DNA of 50,234 bases from the NCBI RefSeq assembly GCF_002154505.1, contig NZ_MUBM01000095.1, positions 1 to 50,234 of the forward strand. Reading direction: 5' to 3'. Both the position numbers and the translations under genes were made by a program. Shown one piece after another: positions 8,628 to 19,446 of this stretch (the stretch's first letter is position 1; each line of letters begins with the position of its first letter). The stretch comes from Streptomyces carpinensis (GTDB lineage Bacteria; Actinomycetota; Actinomycetes; Streptomycetales; Streptomycetaceae). The notes beneath the pieces were generated by a model. The model did not search any database and was not told the DNA's origin. It worked only from the letters and a program-made list of their open reading frames with translations.

Positions 8628-8857
8628 TTTCCATGGCGTTCCGCGCATCGGCCGTCGGCGACCGACCGGCCGGTCCCGCCGGGGTGGACCGGGTCACCGA
8701 CTTTTGCACTGTCATGACCAATGAAACCGACACACCATACCGTTAGCATGTTCGAACCCGCGATGATCGCCGCACTTCACCCATTCTTCGCTGGAGAAAC
8801 ACGCCATCCGACATGATTCGTAGTTTTTGTCCGACATCTACCAAATGAGTCAAACAA

Positions 8858-10222
8858 TTGAAAAATACACAGACACGAATATCCGCACGAAGAAACAACG
8901 GCTCTGATTTCGCCGCGTGGCGTCAGCCACGAGTGGTGCTGTGGGCCACGGCGGGTGTGGCGACCTTGGGATTCCTCATCGCTCTGGAATATGCCGCACG
9001 CCGCTACGGCCTACCGGGACCGATCACCAACCAGGCGCGAGAGGTGATATTCGCACCCGGTTCGGGACCGCTGCTCTACGCCGGCCTGGCGTTGACGATG
9101 GTGGTGCTCACCTGGCGGCAACGGCTCCTCTCGGCTGGTGCCGCGATCGGCATCGACCTCGTCTTCTGGCTGGTGCGATGGGCCGTCGGCGCCGAGATGA
9201 ACTTCGGCAACGGTGCGTTGTGGGTGGTTCTGGGCTGGGCGGTCATCGCTGTCACGCGTCGTACCGGCCGGGAGCGTGTGCTGCTGCTGAAGGGCGTCGG
9301 GCTGGGCCTGCTGCTGGTGGCCGGCCACAAGACGGGCGACACCTGGCTGCTCATCACGTCGAAGACCCGCCGGGCAGTGCTCGACCAGTACGTGGCAACC
9401 GCCGATCACGCCCTGGGCGACCCGTCGTGGCTGGTCGGCCGGATCGTCGATGCCACCGGCCCGATCGGCGCCGGCGTTCTTCACCTCGTCTACGGTCAGC
9501 TCCCGCTGGCGGCGGCACTCGTCGGGCTGTACCAGCTGCGCCGGGTGGCGGTCGAGCGCGGTTTCCCGGACCACCACCTGGTGCGCACCTTCCTGGTCAT
9601 CGGTCTGCTCGGGCCGGCCATCTACATGGTCTTCCCCGTCGTCGGTCCGGTCTTCGCCTACGGCGCCGACGGCGGACACTGGGCGACGGCCGACCTGTGG
9701 CCGGACACACTGCCGTCGATCGGCACCCCGCAACCGATGCCGTTCGACGAGATCACCCCCCGCAACTGCATGCCCAGCCTGCACACTGCGTGGGCCACCA
9801 CGCTCTTCGTCCATTCCCGCAAGGGCTCACGGGCGATGCGCTTCGCGGGCGCCTTCTGGTTGGTCGGCACCGTCTGCGCGACGCTGGGATTCGGCTACCA
9901 CTACGGCGCGGACGTCGTCGCCGGCGTGGTGTTCGCGCTCACGATCGAGGCGGCCATGCGCTCGTTCGCCCGTGGCTGGGACCGGTCCGGCATCCAGCTG
10001 GTCGCCTACGGCGCGATGGTCTTCACCGTCCTCCTGGTGTCGTACCGCTACCTGCCGCAGGAGATGGCCGATCGTCCGTGGCTGTTCGGGCCACTTCTCG
10101 TCCTGGCGATGATCTCCGTGGTCACCGGCTACGTGCGGACCACCAGGCGGTGGGACCCGAAGGCCGCACCGGCGCGGCAACCGGAACCACAGACCGCCGA
10201 ACCGCAACCCGGACTCGTCTGA
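8858..10222 (+). CDS. PAP2/AUR1-type membrane phosphatase or phosphotransferase
   Basis: About 454 residues with many transmembrane helices. The C-terminal half carries PAP2_3 motifs: CMPSLHTAW with the motif-C2 His, and GYHYGADVVAG (C3). This arrangement is shared with inositol-phosphorylceramide synthase (AUR1) and related bacterial lipid-head-group enzymes. The TTG start at 8858 is the only candidate before the first membrane helix, because an in-frame stop lies at 8846; GTG codons near 8934 are alternatives. The leader (about 8740-8880) is clearly AT-richer than the surroundings and probably holds the promoter. The stop is followed directly by the decayed M28 gene on the other strand. Confidence 0.8.
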   Translation: MKNTQTRISARRNNGSDFAAWRQPRVVLWATAGVATLGFLIALEYAARRYGLPGPITNQAREVIFAPGSGPLLYAGLALTMVVLTWRQRLLSAGAAIGIDLVFWLVRWAVGAEMNFGNGALWVVLGWAVIAVTRRTGRERVLLLKGVGLGLLLVAGHKTGDTWLLITSKTRRAVLDQYVATADHALGDPSWLVGRIVDATGPIGAGVLHLVYGQLPLAAALVGLYQLRRVAVERGFPDHHLVRTFLVIGLLGPAIYMVFPVVGPVFAYGADGGHWATADLWPDTLPSIGTPQPMPFDEITPRNCMPSLHTAWATTLFVHSRKGSRAMRFAGAFWLVGTVCATLGFGYHYGADVVAGVVFALTIEAAMRSFARGWDRSGIQLVAYGAMVFTVLLVSYRYLPQEMADRPWLFGPLLVLAMISVVTGYVRTTRRWDPKAAPARQPEPQTAEPQPGLV

Positions 10223-10254
10223 GTCGTGTCGCACCGGGTTGCGGGCTCAGCGCT

Positions 10255-11009
10255 TCACGGTGACGCCGTGGCCGACGTAGACGACCGTCCGAGGACCGTC
10301 GATGGACCAAGAGCCTGAAGTCGCCCCGTCGGCCCTCGGCCTTGACGGCCGCGGCAACGCGGGGGAAGGCCACCGAGAAGCCGATCGGCAGCTGCTGGCT
10401 GCCGGACGCGTCCGTGAAGTAGGCCGACCGACTCCAGGCAGATCATCCCGGCGATACGCCTGCTGCGGCTCAGTCCACGAGCAGCATGCCGAGCTCCGAT
10501 CAAACCGAGTTCCTCCATGTCGAAAACGGCGAGGGTGACCCGTGGCTCGATGCGCAGCCGGGTCAGGAGGCGTGCTGTCTCCAGCACCACCGCGACACCG
10601 GAGGCGTTGTCGTCGGCTCCTGGACTGCCGCTGACGCTGTCCAGATGAGCTCCGATCAGCGCCGTGGCAGCATCCTCCTGGGCAGCGCCCAGTGAGGCGA
10701 TGAGGTTCGTCCACTGCAGCTGACGGTGCAGCCGTGGCTTGAAGCCCAGTGCCCGATGGCCGTGCCGGTCGGTCGGTCGGTCGGTCGGTCGGTCGAGCCC
10801 AACGTCCGACGCAGGTCGAACGGTTGCCGCACAACCTGCCAGCCGGCAGCGCCCAGCTCCCCCGTGACGTACGACTCCGCTCGCTCCATCATGCGCGGAG
10901 CCCGGCGCCGACTGCGTGGCTGAGCAGCGAGGAACTCGACGTCGCGACGCAGCCGAAGCGGGTCCACGAGCGCCTCCAAGTCCCCGACGGTGGGCATGGC
11001 GTGTGGCAC
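10255..11009 (-). pseudogene. M28-family zinc aminopeptidase, frameshifted at two places
   Basis: The N-terminal part starts at ATG 11009 (MPHAMPTVGDLEALVDPLRL, then YVTGELGAAGWQV). The zinc-binding core GAHLDSVSGSPGADDNASG and FDMEELGLIGARHAARG follows in another frame. The frame changes exactly at a (CGGT)7 microsatellite (10766-10793). After MICLESVG, the sequence YFTDASGSQQLPIGFSVAFP continues in a third frame near 10420. The end runs out near the neighbouring membrane-protein gene. Metal ligands are present, but no single frame encodes the enzyme. Peptide or amino-acid ester hydrolysis would have been the role. Confidence 0.75.
10766..10793. repeat. (CGGT)7 tetranucleotide microsatellite
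   Basis: Seven perfect CGGT units inside the M28 peptidase gene. The tract encodes a (TDRP)-like string on the minus strand. From frame arithmetic, gaining one unit or losing two would join the N-terminal and catalytic frames. Confidence 0.9.
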
Positions 11010-11598
11010 GGCTGGTCCTGCCTCTCGAACGCAGACGGCGCAGAAGCTGCGGCGGGTGCCTGAGGCCGCTGCCCAACATGCGCTCGGGAGGCTCGGGACA
11101 GGCCTGCGCCGCCAGCGGGTGCAGGCAGGCAGAGCGGCGGCGGTCGCAGGAATGGGTGCAATGCCGTGCTCGCCGCGTGTGCAGGAACCGGCCGAGATTC
11201 GTGGTGCAGCGCCGTGTGGGGCATGTGCATGCCTCGTACATCGGCCATGGGTTCATCGACGGTCGAATTCACTGCCATACCTCGGAGTTCCGTTCGAAGT
11301 CGACCAGAAGGTGCCTGGAAGTGAACACTCAGGTGAGCCAGCGCCCTTGCGGGTACTCGTCCGTCAATTCCATCACGTGGCACCTGAGGGAGGGAAGAAC
11401 GATCCTGCTGTCTGCGTGCCCGATACTGGCGACCTCCTGACCTTGCTGCCTGACTCCGTGAGGCTGAACCCGGTTGAACACATGGCCTGGTGTGCTGGCA
11501 GGAAAGACGGTATGGAGGCTGACTGCGATGACGACGGCATGGTCCTGTTCATAGCTTCGACGTGTTCCTGGATGTCTCTCTCGTAGAGGAGAAAGTAA
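11010..11598. other. Stretch without a recognisable gene
   Basis: About 590 bases between the M28 relic and the STAS gene. Frames are open on both strands but resemble no family and lack convincing starts. The last 100 bases probably contain the promoter of the STAS gene, which has a GAGGAG ribosome-binding site near 11586. Confidence 0.5.
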
Positions 11599-12000
11599 GT
11601 GCCAGCCGTCTGTACCGTCTTTGTCGGAACTCGGCCCATCGTGGTGACTGCTGCCGGTGAACTGGACATCGCCACCGCCGCCCACACCGAGGCAATCTTC
11701 ACCGCCGCGAGCAGCGGCACCCATCCCGAGGTCGTCATCGACCTGCGGCAGGTCACCTTCCTGGACTGCGCAGGAGCACGTCCGCTGACGGCCGCCGCCC
11801 GCCGCATCCACGAGGCCGGGGGCCGGCTGACGCTGCTGGCGGATCACCCCTTGGTCATCAAAGTACTGCGCTTCAACAAGCTGATTCCTCATGGCGTGGG
11901 GTCAACCGGCGGCGCCGACCCGGCTCACCGTCCACCCGCACACGCCCCGTCGCTGCACCTCTGCGACTACCACTGCCGACCATTGGCGGAGGAATGCTGA
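11599..12000 (+). CDS. STAS-domain anti-sigma factor antagonist-like protein
   Basis: Protein of 133 residues with a SpoIIAA/RsbV-like STAS fold: VTAAGELDIATA, then VVIDLRQVTFLDCAGARPL. In classical antagonists the phospho-acceptor is the Ser of DSSG or DSAG; here it is Cys (DCAG), so regulation by an RsbW-type kinase would not work in the usual way. After KVLRF the C-terminus is unusual (Pro/His-rich) and may be a frameshifted extension. An RsbW-like ATPase relic lies at 12.97-13.4 kb. Start GTG 11599 with upstream GAGGAG. Confidence 0.78.
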   Translation: MPAVCTVFVGTRPIVVTAAGELDIATAAHTEAIFTAASSGTHPEVVIDLRQVTFLDCAGARPLTAAARRIHEAGGRLTLLADHPLVIKVLRFNKLIPHGVGSTGGADPAHRPPAHAPSLHLCDYHCRPLAEEC

Positions 12001-12078
12001 CCGATTCGCTCATCACCGCCGCGGCCCCGCGGAAGCTGGGGCCCGTGCGATTCGGAGAACGTCGGAGAATGCTCGTCA

Positions 12079-12944
12079 TTACGTATCGCGCCTTGGGGAA
12101 GTCCCGAACATTCTTCGGTAGTCCCGATGGAACTGGGACGGGCTTTCGTAGCCGACGCGGTGGGCGATCTCCGTGACACTCCCTGTGCGGGCCCACAGAA
12201 GTGTCCGGGCGGTTTGTAGACGTATGGTCTTCTGAAACTGGATCGGTGTGGCTGACGTAGCTGCGCGGAAGTGCCGGTGGAAGGAGGACGTACTCATGCC
12301 GGACAGGCGGGCGAGGTCGGCGACGTTGAGCGGCTCGTGATAGTGCTGGCGGATCCAGCCGATGGCCCGGGCGATGTGCGCGATGCTGCTGTTGGCCAGT
12401 CCAATCTGCCATATGAGGCCGCCCTGGTTTCCGGAGATCAACCGCCAGAGGATCTCGCGTTGGTATGCCGGGCCGAGAACCCGCAGGTCGTCGGGGCAGC
12501 GGGCGGCTCGCAGCAGTCGCACGACGGGGTCGAGCAGCTTTGGCGTAGCGTCCGTGACGAAGAATTCCCTGTCGGCGGGGAGCTTACCCGCCTCGTTCGT
12601 CTCGAGTAGCAACGACGCGATGGCCTGCGGTCGGAGGTCCATGATGAAGATCGTGAGCGGTTCGTCACGGTCAGCCTGGATGACCTGGCTAGTTGACGGC
12701 AGGTCGAGCGAGACGATCACATATTTGCCGGCACCATACTCGTACGGTTCGCCGTTGAACACCGTGCGCATGGTGCCTGAGCCACGATCGCCAGGGTGGG
12801 CCTGGGCACGGGCGCCACGACCGGAGGCGTCGGCTCGTTCACGACCGCAACGGCGACGCCGTCGACAACCGTGGCTTTGCGGCCGCCGTCCCCAACGTGT
12901 TCAAGAATCAGCGTGCGCAGCTCCTGTAGAAGCTCCATCATCAA
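12079..12944 (-). pseudogene. AraC-family regulator split by a one-base frameshift
   Basis: The C-terminal 230 residues (frame from 12771) contain AraC_N-type ligand-domain sequence (YEYGAGKYVIVSLDLP) and two helix-turn-helix segments (VADLARLSGMSTSSFHRHF and TEIAHRVGYESPSQFHRDY). The missing N-terminus is found in another frame from ATG 12944 (MMELLQELRTLILEHVGDG ... PTLAIVAQ). Joining the two needs one extra base near 12775, where CAGGCACC would be CAGGGCACC. The composite has the normal length of about 288 residues. Either a real null mutation or a one-base assembly error. A truncated protein from 12771 is unlikely to sense its ligand. Confidence 0.72.
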
Positions 12945-12971
12945 CCTCCGAAGACGAAGTTCCGCAAAGGG

Positions 12972-13400
12972 CTAGGCGCCCAAGCGTGCCGACGGGTTGT
13001 GATCGTCGCTGTGGGCTTCTTCGAATGTCGGAAGTTGTTCTTCCGCCCAGATGGTCTTGCCGTGGGATTGGTGGCGCGTGCCCCAGCGCCTGGTGAGCTG
13101 AGCGACGATGAACAGTCCCCGGCCGCTTTCGTCGAAGGTACGGGCTCGCCGCAGATGCGGGGAGGTGCTGCTGCCGTCGGAGACTTCGCACGTCAATCCT
13201 GCACCGTGGAGGATCAGGCGGAGTCGGACAGGAGGGTGAGCGTGGCGGATGCGTTGGTGACGAGCTCACTGGCGATGAGCTCCATGGTGGGTGCGGCGTG
13301 TTCAAGTCCCCAACGCCGCCAGCTTCCCTGAGATGTGCTTGCGAGCTTGCGAGACGGCCGCAAGATCGGCTGAGAGCTCCCACGTCCCTACATTTCTGCT
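12972..13400 (-). pseudogene. RsbW-like HATPase_c_2 protein, two frameshifts
   Basis: Three frames together give a typical short Streptomyces ATP-binding anti-sigma-like protein: WELSADLAAVSQARKHISGK, then EHAAPTMELIASELVTNA (N box), then LTCEVSDGSSTSPHLRRA and ESGRGLFIVAQLTRRWG (G1/G2 boxes). An extra base near 13310 and a missing base near 13249 break the frame. All sequence motifs of the GHKL ATPase fold are still readable, so decay is recent or the indels are assembly errors. It would have acted as a protein kinase on a STAS antagonist. Confidence 0.68.
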
Positions 13401-13493
13401 GTCGCCCGCTGCGTCTCCTGCCCGGTGCCGGTCCGGAAGGCGGCGCCCTCAAGGCGTGGCCGGGCGCGACCGGGCGCCGGGGCGCCCGGTCGC

Positions 13494-13894
13494 TCACGTC
13501 GCCTCGGCCCCGGTGGGCAGGGGCGGTTCCGTCTCCATGCGCCGCGCCTCCTCGTCGGTGAACATCCGGGAGCGGATCAGGAAGCGGACGCCCTCGGGGG
13601 CTTCGAGGGAGAACCCGCTGCCCCGGCCGGGGACGACATCGACGGTGAGGTGGGTGTGCGACCAGTAGGCGTACTGGTCGGCGCTCATCCAGAACGGCGT
13701 GTCGCCGGCCAGGTGGCCGAGCAGGACGTCGGAGGCGCCCACCCTGAACTCGCCGCGTGGATAGCACATGGGTGCGCTGCCGTCGCAGCAGCCACCGGAC
13801 TGGTGGAACATCACCGGTCCGTGCCGGGCCGCCAGTCGCCGCACCAGGTCCTCGGCGGCCGGCGTCAGTTCCACGCGCCTGGTGCGGGAGCCCA

Positions 13895-13895
<1 letters not shown>
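13494..13895 (-). CDS. DUF779 family protein linked to aldehyde dehydrogenase
   Basis: Protein of 133 residues with the DUF779 signature: GPVMFHQSGGCCDGSAPMC, then GDTPFWMS and WSHTHLTVDVVPGRGSGFSLE. The paired Cys and His residues suggest metal binding. DUF779 genes almost always sit next to acetaldehyde/ExaC-type aldehyde dehydrogenases; the function is unknown. The ATG at 13895 overlaps the dehydrogenase stop (TGATG), so the two are translationally coupled. Confidence 0.9.
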
Positions 13896-15412
<1,517 letters not shown>

Positions 15413-15605
15413 GGCGGCTCTCCTCGGTGGGATGGCGAGTGCGGTCCGACGGCGCACGCCGTCGTGACGCGGCTCAGCCTGGTCCCGGAAGGTTGGTGTC
15501 AGGTTGGCGCGGGGCGGCCTCGGCCCGGCCGGCGAGGCGGTGGCAGGGGCGGCGCCCGAGCGGTGGCCGGCCGGCTCCGGAAGGGACGGCGCCGTCCGGC
15601 CGCCG

Positions 15606-16844
15606 TCAGTCGCGCAGGGCCGTGCTCAGCCGGCCGGCCGCGATCGCGCGGCGTGGGTCGCCCGGACCGAGCAGGCGCAGCGCGTGTTCGTGCACCTGAG
15701 CGTCGTAGGGGGCCCGCGCGCCGTAGCGCAGGGCGTGTTCGGGAAGGGCGCTCGCCAGCACCGCCTCCCGCACGGCCACTTCCAGGTGGGTGCGCCACTC
15801 CTCGATGCCGGGTGCCTCGGAGCGGGGCAGCAGCGGACCGCGGTACAGGCGCAGCGCGGTCTCGGTGTCTCCCCGGTGCAGGGCGCGCAGCACGTGGGCG
15901 GCGTCGCAGGACACGGGTGTGGTCAGGGCGTAGCGCCGGGTGGCGATGCCGCCGCCGAGGGCCCGGCGGAGGTGGGAGATCTCCGCCTTGAAGGTGGAGG
16001 CCGTGACGGGCCGGTCGCCGTACAGGGCCTCGCGCAGTCGTGGCGGTGAGAAGCCGTCCGGTTCCAGGGCGAGCAGGGTGAGGATCTCCAGCTGCCGGGG
16101 CCGCAGGGAGAGGGTCCGGTCCCCGCGCTCGGCCCGCTCTGCGCCCAGGCAGTGCACCCGCACCCTGCTCTCGGTGTCCGGGGCGCGGCGGGGCAGTTGG
16201 GTGCCGAGGCGGGCCTCGATGGCCGACACCAGGGAACGCACGGTGGACATGGCCAGGGGGTGCGAGCGGTCCCAGGTGGTGGACAGGTCCAGCACGCCGA
16301 GAACCTCTCCGTCCGGGGCGTGGATGGGCGCGCAGTAGCAGACCCAGCCGTGCAGGGCACTCACGAGGTGCTCGGCGGAGAAGACGGTGTGCGGTCGGCC
16401 GGTGCGCAGGGCGAGGGAGAGCGCGTTGGTGCCCATGGCCTGCTCGTCCCATCGCCCGCCGGGCGCGAAGTTGACGCGCTCGGCCCGTCGGCGCATGGTC
16501 GTGCCGCCGCACGTCCACAGGATCGTGCCGGACTCGTCGGTGAGCGCGGTGACGAACCCGGCGTCCTCGGCGATGCTGTGCAGTTCGCCGGCCAGGTCGT
16601 CGACCGGCCGGCGCAGCGGCGAGGCGGTCCAGCGCTGGTGCACGGTGCCGCCGTCGGTGACGGGGGCGCTGTCCCGGCCGGGGTCCACGCTGGTCAGCGA
16701 GCGCATCCAGGACTCGGCGACCTCGTGGCGCAGTGCGTCGGCACCGTTCGGTCCGGCACCCGCGGCTCTCAGCCGCGGTACCCAGCGGGACCATTCGCTC
16801 TCCAGTGTGGCCCGGCGTCGCGCGAGGTCACTGCGCTGTGACAT
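15606..16844 (-). CDS. GAF-domain transcriptional regulator of the aldehyde dehydrogenase operon
   Basis: Protein of 412 residues. The N-terminal half resembles the sensor part of AcoR-type activators ([14 protein letters not shown], then a GAF domain about residues 90-215 with [18 protein letters not shown] and [23 protein letters not shown]). In place of the AAA+ and Fis domains of AcoR it has a C-terminal winged-helix segment ([35 protein letters not shown]). Its position upstream of exaC-DUF779 suggests it senses an aldehyde or alcohol and controls these genes. A 7-bp tandem repeat lies in its upstream region. Confidence 0.85.
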   Translation of the reverse strand: MSQRSDLARRRATLESEWSRWVPRLRAAGAGPNGADALRHEVAESWMRSLTSVDPGRDSAPVTDGGTVHQRWTASPLRRPVDDLAGELHSIAEDAGFVTALTDESGTILWTCGGTTMRRRAERVNFAPGGRWDEQAMGTNALSLALRTGRPHTVFSAEHLVSALHGWVCYCAPIHAPDGEVLGVLDLSTTWDRSHPLAMSTVRSLVSAIEARLGTQLPRRAPDTESRVRVHCLGAERAERGDRTLSLRPRQLEILTLLALEPDGFSPPRLREALYGDRPVTASTFKAEISHLRRALGGGIATRRYALTTPVSCDAAHVLRALHRGDTETALRLYRGPLLPRSEAPGIEEWRTHLEVAVREAVLASALPEHALRYGARAPYDAQVHEHALRLLGPGDPRRAIAAGRLSTALRD

Positions 16845-16888
16845 CTGCCTCCCCTGCCGTCGTACGGGGCCCGGACCGCGGGCCCGGC

Positions 16889-16930
16889 TCGGTCCTCGGT
16901 CCTCGGTCCTCGGTCCTCGGTCCTCGGTCC
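16889..16930. repeat. (TCGGTCC)6 heptanucleotide tandem repeat
   Basis: Six perfect TCGGTCC units ending 45-86 bases upstream of the GAF-regulator start at 16844, so it lies in that gene's promoter region. A change in copy number would shift promoter spacing. Confidence 0.9.
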
Positions 16931-17040
16931 GACGACAGTGTTATCGACCAGGCGGGCGGCAAAATCAAGGCCGCGGCGGCGTTCGGAGCTGACCGGCGGG
17001 ACGACCGGACGAATGCCGCCCGGCGGAACCGGGGCCGCGG

Positions 17041-17330
17041 CCTGCGGTCCGCCGGTCCGCCCATCTCCGGGTCTCCTGGTCCGCCGGCCAGCCGGTCTCC
17101 CGGTCCGCCGATCTCCCGGCCTCCCGGCCTGCCGGTCCGCTGATCCGCCGGTCTCCCGATCGGCCGGTCCGCCAACCTGCCCATCCCCCGTCTCCGGGTA
17201 TCCCGGTCCGCCGGTCTCCCGACCTGCCCGTCTCCGAGTCTCCCGGTCCGCCGGTCCCCTGATCCGCCGGTGCCCCGGTCGGCCCATCCCCCCGTCTCCG
17301 GGTCTCCCGGTCGGCCGGTCGGCCACTCGG
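17041..17330. repeat. Degenerate C/G/T-rich repeat tract
   Basis: About 290 bases made almost entirely of variants of CCGGTCTCCCGGTCCGCC. Units of roughly 9-10 bases (CCGGTCTCC, CGGTCCGC, CGATCTCCC) alternate in no fixed order. Translation in any frame gives low-complexity Arg/Gly/Pro/Asp strings, so it is not a gene. It lies between the GAF regulator and the 3' end of the ABC exporter gene. Confidence 0.75.
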
Positions 17331-17359
17331 CGTAAACCACTCCCCGTGCCGCCCGGCGC

Positions 17360-19273
17360 CTACGCCACCGCCGCCTCCTCCCCCTCGGCGATCCCCGTCA
17401 GTCCGTGGTGCCTCTGCTGCTCGAACTGTGTGCGGTGCAGCTCCGCGTACCGGCCGCCGGCCGCCAGGAGTTCGTCGTGGGTGCCGCGTTCGACGATCAG
17501 GCCCGCCTCGACGACCAGGATGAGATCCGCGGCGCGCACCGTGGACAGCCGGTGGGCGATCACCACCGCGGTGCGGCCCTCCAGGGCCTCGGTCAGAGCC
17601 TCCTGGACGGCGGCCTCGGAGGTGTTGTCGAGGTGGGCGGTGGCCTCGTCGAGGATGACCACCCGCTGACGGGCCAGCAGCAGCCGGGCGATGGTCATGC
17701 GCTGGCGTTCCCCGCCGGAGAGCCGGTACCCGCGTTCACCGACGACGGTGTCCAGGCCGTCGGGCAGGGAGTGGACGAGATCGTCGAGGCGGGCCCGGCA
17801 CAGGGCGTCCCACAGCTCCTCGTCGGTCGCCGCGGGGCGGGCCAGCAGGAGGTTGGCGCGGACGGAGTCGTGGAAGAGGTGGCCGTCCTGGGTGACCATG
17901 CCGAGGGTGGCCCGCAGGGAGGTGGCGCTCAGGTCGCGCACGTCGACGCCGCCGATACGCACGGCACCCTCGTCGACGTCGTACAGGCGCGGGAGCAGCT
18001 GCGCGATCGTGGACTTGCCGGCGCCGGAGGAGCCGACCAGGGCGACGGTCTGTCCGGGTTCGGCGCGGAAGGAGATGCCGTGCAGGACCTCGGCGCCGCC
18101 GCGGGTGTCGAGGCTCGCCACCTCCTCCAGTGAGGCGAGGGAGACCTTGTCGGCGGAGGGATAGCCGAAACGGACGCCGTCGAACTCCACCGCGACCGGG
18201 CCGTCCGGCACCTCGCGGGCGTCCGGCTTCTCCTCGATCAGCGGCTTCAGGTCGAGCACCTCGAAGACCCGCTCGAAGCTGACCAGGGCGCTCATCACCT
18301 CCACGCGCGCCCCGGCGAGCGCGGTGAGCGGCGCGTACAGCCGGGTGAGCAGCAGCGCGAGCGAGACGACGGCGCCCGGCTCCAGGGTGCCGCGCAGGGC
18401 GAACCAGCCGCCGAGGCCGTAGACCAGGGCGAGGGCCAGCGAGGACACCAGGGTCAGCGCGGTGATGAAGGCCGACTGCGCGGTCGCCGTGCGGATGCCG
18501 ATGTCCCGCACCCGGACGGCGCGGGCAGCGAACTCCGCTGACTCCTCCTCGGGGCGGCCGAAGAGCTTGACGAGGGTGGCGCCGGGGGCCGAGAACCGTT
18601 CCGTCATCCGGGTGCCCATCGCCGCGTTGAGCGTGGCCGCCTCCCGCTGCATGCGGGCCATCCGGCTGCCCATGCGCCGGGCGGGCACCACGAACACCGG
18701 CAGCAGGACCAGCGCGAGCAGCGTGATCTGCCAGGACAGGGTGAGCATCACGACGAGGGTGAGCAGCAGCGTGACGATGTTGCTCACCACCCCGGACAGG
18801 GTGTTGCTGAACGCGCGCTGGGCGCCGATCACGTCGTTGTTGAGCCGGGACACCAGGGCACCGGTGCGGGTTCGGGTGAAGAACGCGACCGGCATGCGCT
18901 GCACATGGTCGAAGACGGCCGTCCGCAGATCGAGGATGAGCCCTTCGCCGAGCGTCGCCGACAGGCGTCTGCCGAGGATGCCGAGCGCACCCTCGGCCAC
19001 CGCGATCAGCGCGATGAGCAGGGCCAGGCGTACGACGGTGCCCTGGTCGCCCCGGGACACGATCGCGTCGACGACGCGCCCGGCGAGCACGGGGGTGGCG
19101 ACGGCGAGCAGTGCGGTCACCACCCCGAGGGCGACGAACTGTGCGATACGGCGGCGGTGGGGGCGGGCGAACGCCCCGATGCGGCGCAGCGTCGCGCGGG
19201 CGAACGGACGGCGCTCCTGCTGGGCGGACATGACGCTGTGCAGCTGCGTCCAGGCGGTGGTCTCCATGCTCAT
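17360..19273 (-). CDS. ABC exporter, fused permease-ATPase (MsbA/MDR type)
   Basis: Protein of 637 residues with a six-helix exporter domain (about residues 25-320) and a C-terminal nucleotide-binding domain: Walker A GSSGAGKST, Q-loop TQDGHLF, signature LSGGERQRM, Walker B VVILDEAT, H-loop AHRLST. It works as a homodimer or as half of a heterodimer, exporting lipids or drugs; the substrate is unknown. An insertion of about 15 residues before the Walker A region (SLASLEEVASLDTRG) is unusual. Start ATG 19273 (MSMETTAW) lies about 8 bases after a -10 element, so the mRNA is probably leaderless. Confidence 0.9.
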   Translation of the reverse strand: MSMETTAWTQLHSVMSAQQERRPFARATLRRIGAFARPHRRRIAQFVALGVVTALLAVATPVLAGRVVDAIVSRGDQGTVVRLALLIALIAVAEGALGILGRRLSATLGEGLILDLRTAVFDHVQRMPVAFFTRTRTGALVSRLNNDVIGAQRAFSNTLSGVVSNIVTLLLTLVVMLTLSWQITLLALVLLPVFVVPARRMGSRMARMQREAATLNAAMGTRMTERFSAPGATLVKLFGRPEEESAEFAARAVRVRDIGIRTATAQSAFITALTLVSSLALALVYGLGGWFALRGTLEPGAVVSLALLLTRLYAPLTALAGARVEVMSALVSFERVFEVLDLKPLIEEKPDAREVPDGPVAVEFDGVRFGYPSADKVSLASLEEVASLDTRGGAEVLHGISFRAEPGQTVALVGSSGAGKSTIAQLLPRLYDVDEGAVRIGGVDVRDLSATSLRATLGMVTQDGHLFHDSVRANLLLARPAATDEELWDALCRARLDDLVHSLPDGLDTVVGERGYRLSGGERQRMTIARLLLARQRVVILDEATAHLDNTSEAAVQEALTEALEGRTAVVIAHRLSTVRAADLILVVEAGLIVERGTHDELLAAGGRYAELHRTQFEQQRHHGLTGIAEGEEAAVA

Positions 19274-19280
19274 GGAAGCC

Positions 19281-19311
19281 AACCTAGGACCTCAAGCAAC
19301 GTTGAGGTCAA
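19281..19311 (-). promoter_or_regulatory. MerR/SoxR-type promoter with palindromic operator
   Basis: On the minus strand TTGACC (19306-19311) and TAGGTT (19281-19286) are separated by 19 bases, the long spacer of MerR-family-activated promoters. A perfect inverted repeat GACCTCAA/TTGAGGTC (19288-19295, 19302-19309) fills the spacer. Its core CCTCAAGCAACGTTGAGG matches the SoxR box CCTCAAGttaaCTTGAGG in 14 of 18 positions. The predicted transcript starts at or next to the ABC exporter ATG. Confidence 0.7.
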
Positions 19312-19446
19312 CGGGAGCGAACGGCTGAACCCGGGGGGCGCCTCATCCCGGCGTGTTCCGCCTCCGCACACCCATGGACAGGCCCGGTAAACCGGCCTCT
19401 CTCATGGTCGCGCCCGAGTCCGGGCCGCGTCATTCCCCGATCAACT

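Noticed and set aside
16889..17330. Possible CRISPR array
   Set aside because: The heptamers are contiguous without spacers and the following tract has no constant repeat length; no cas genes in the window.
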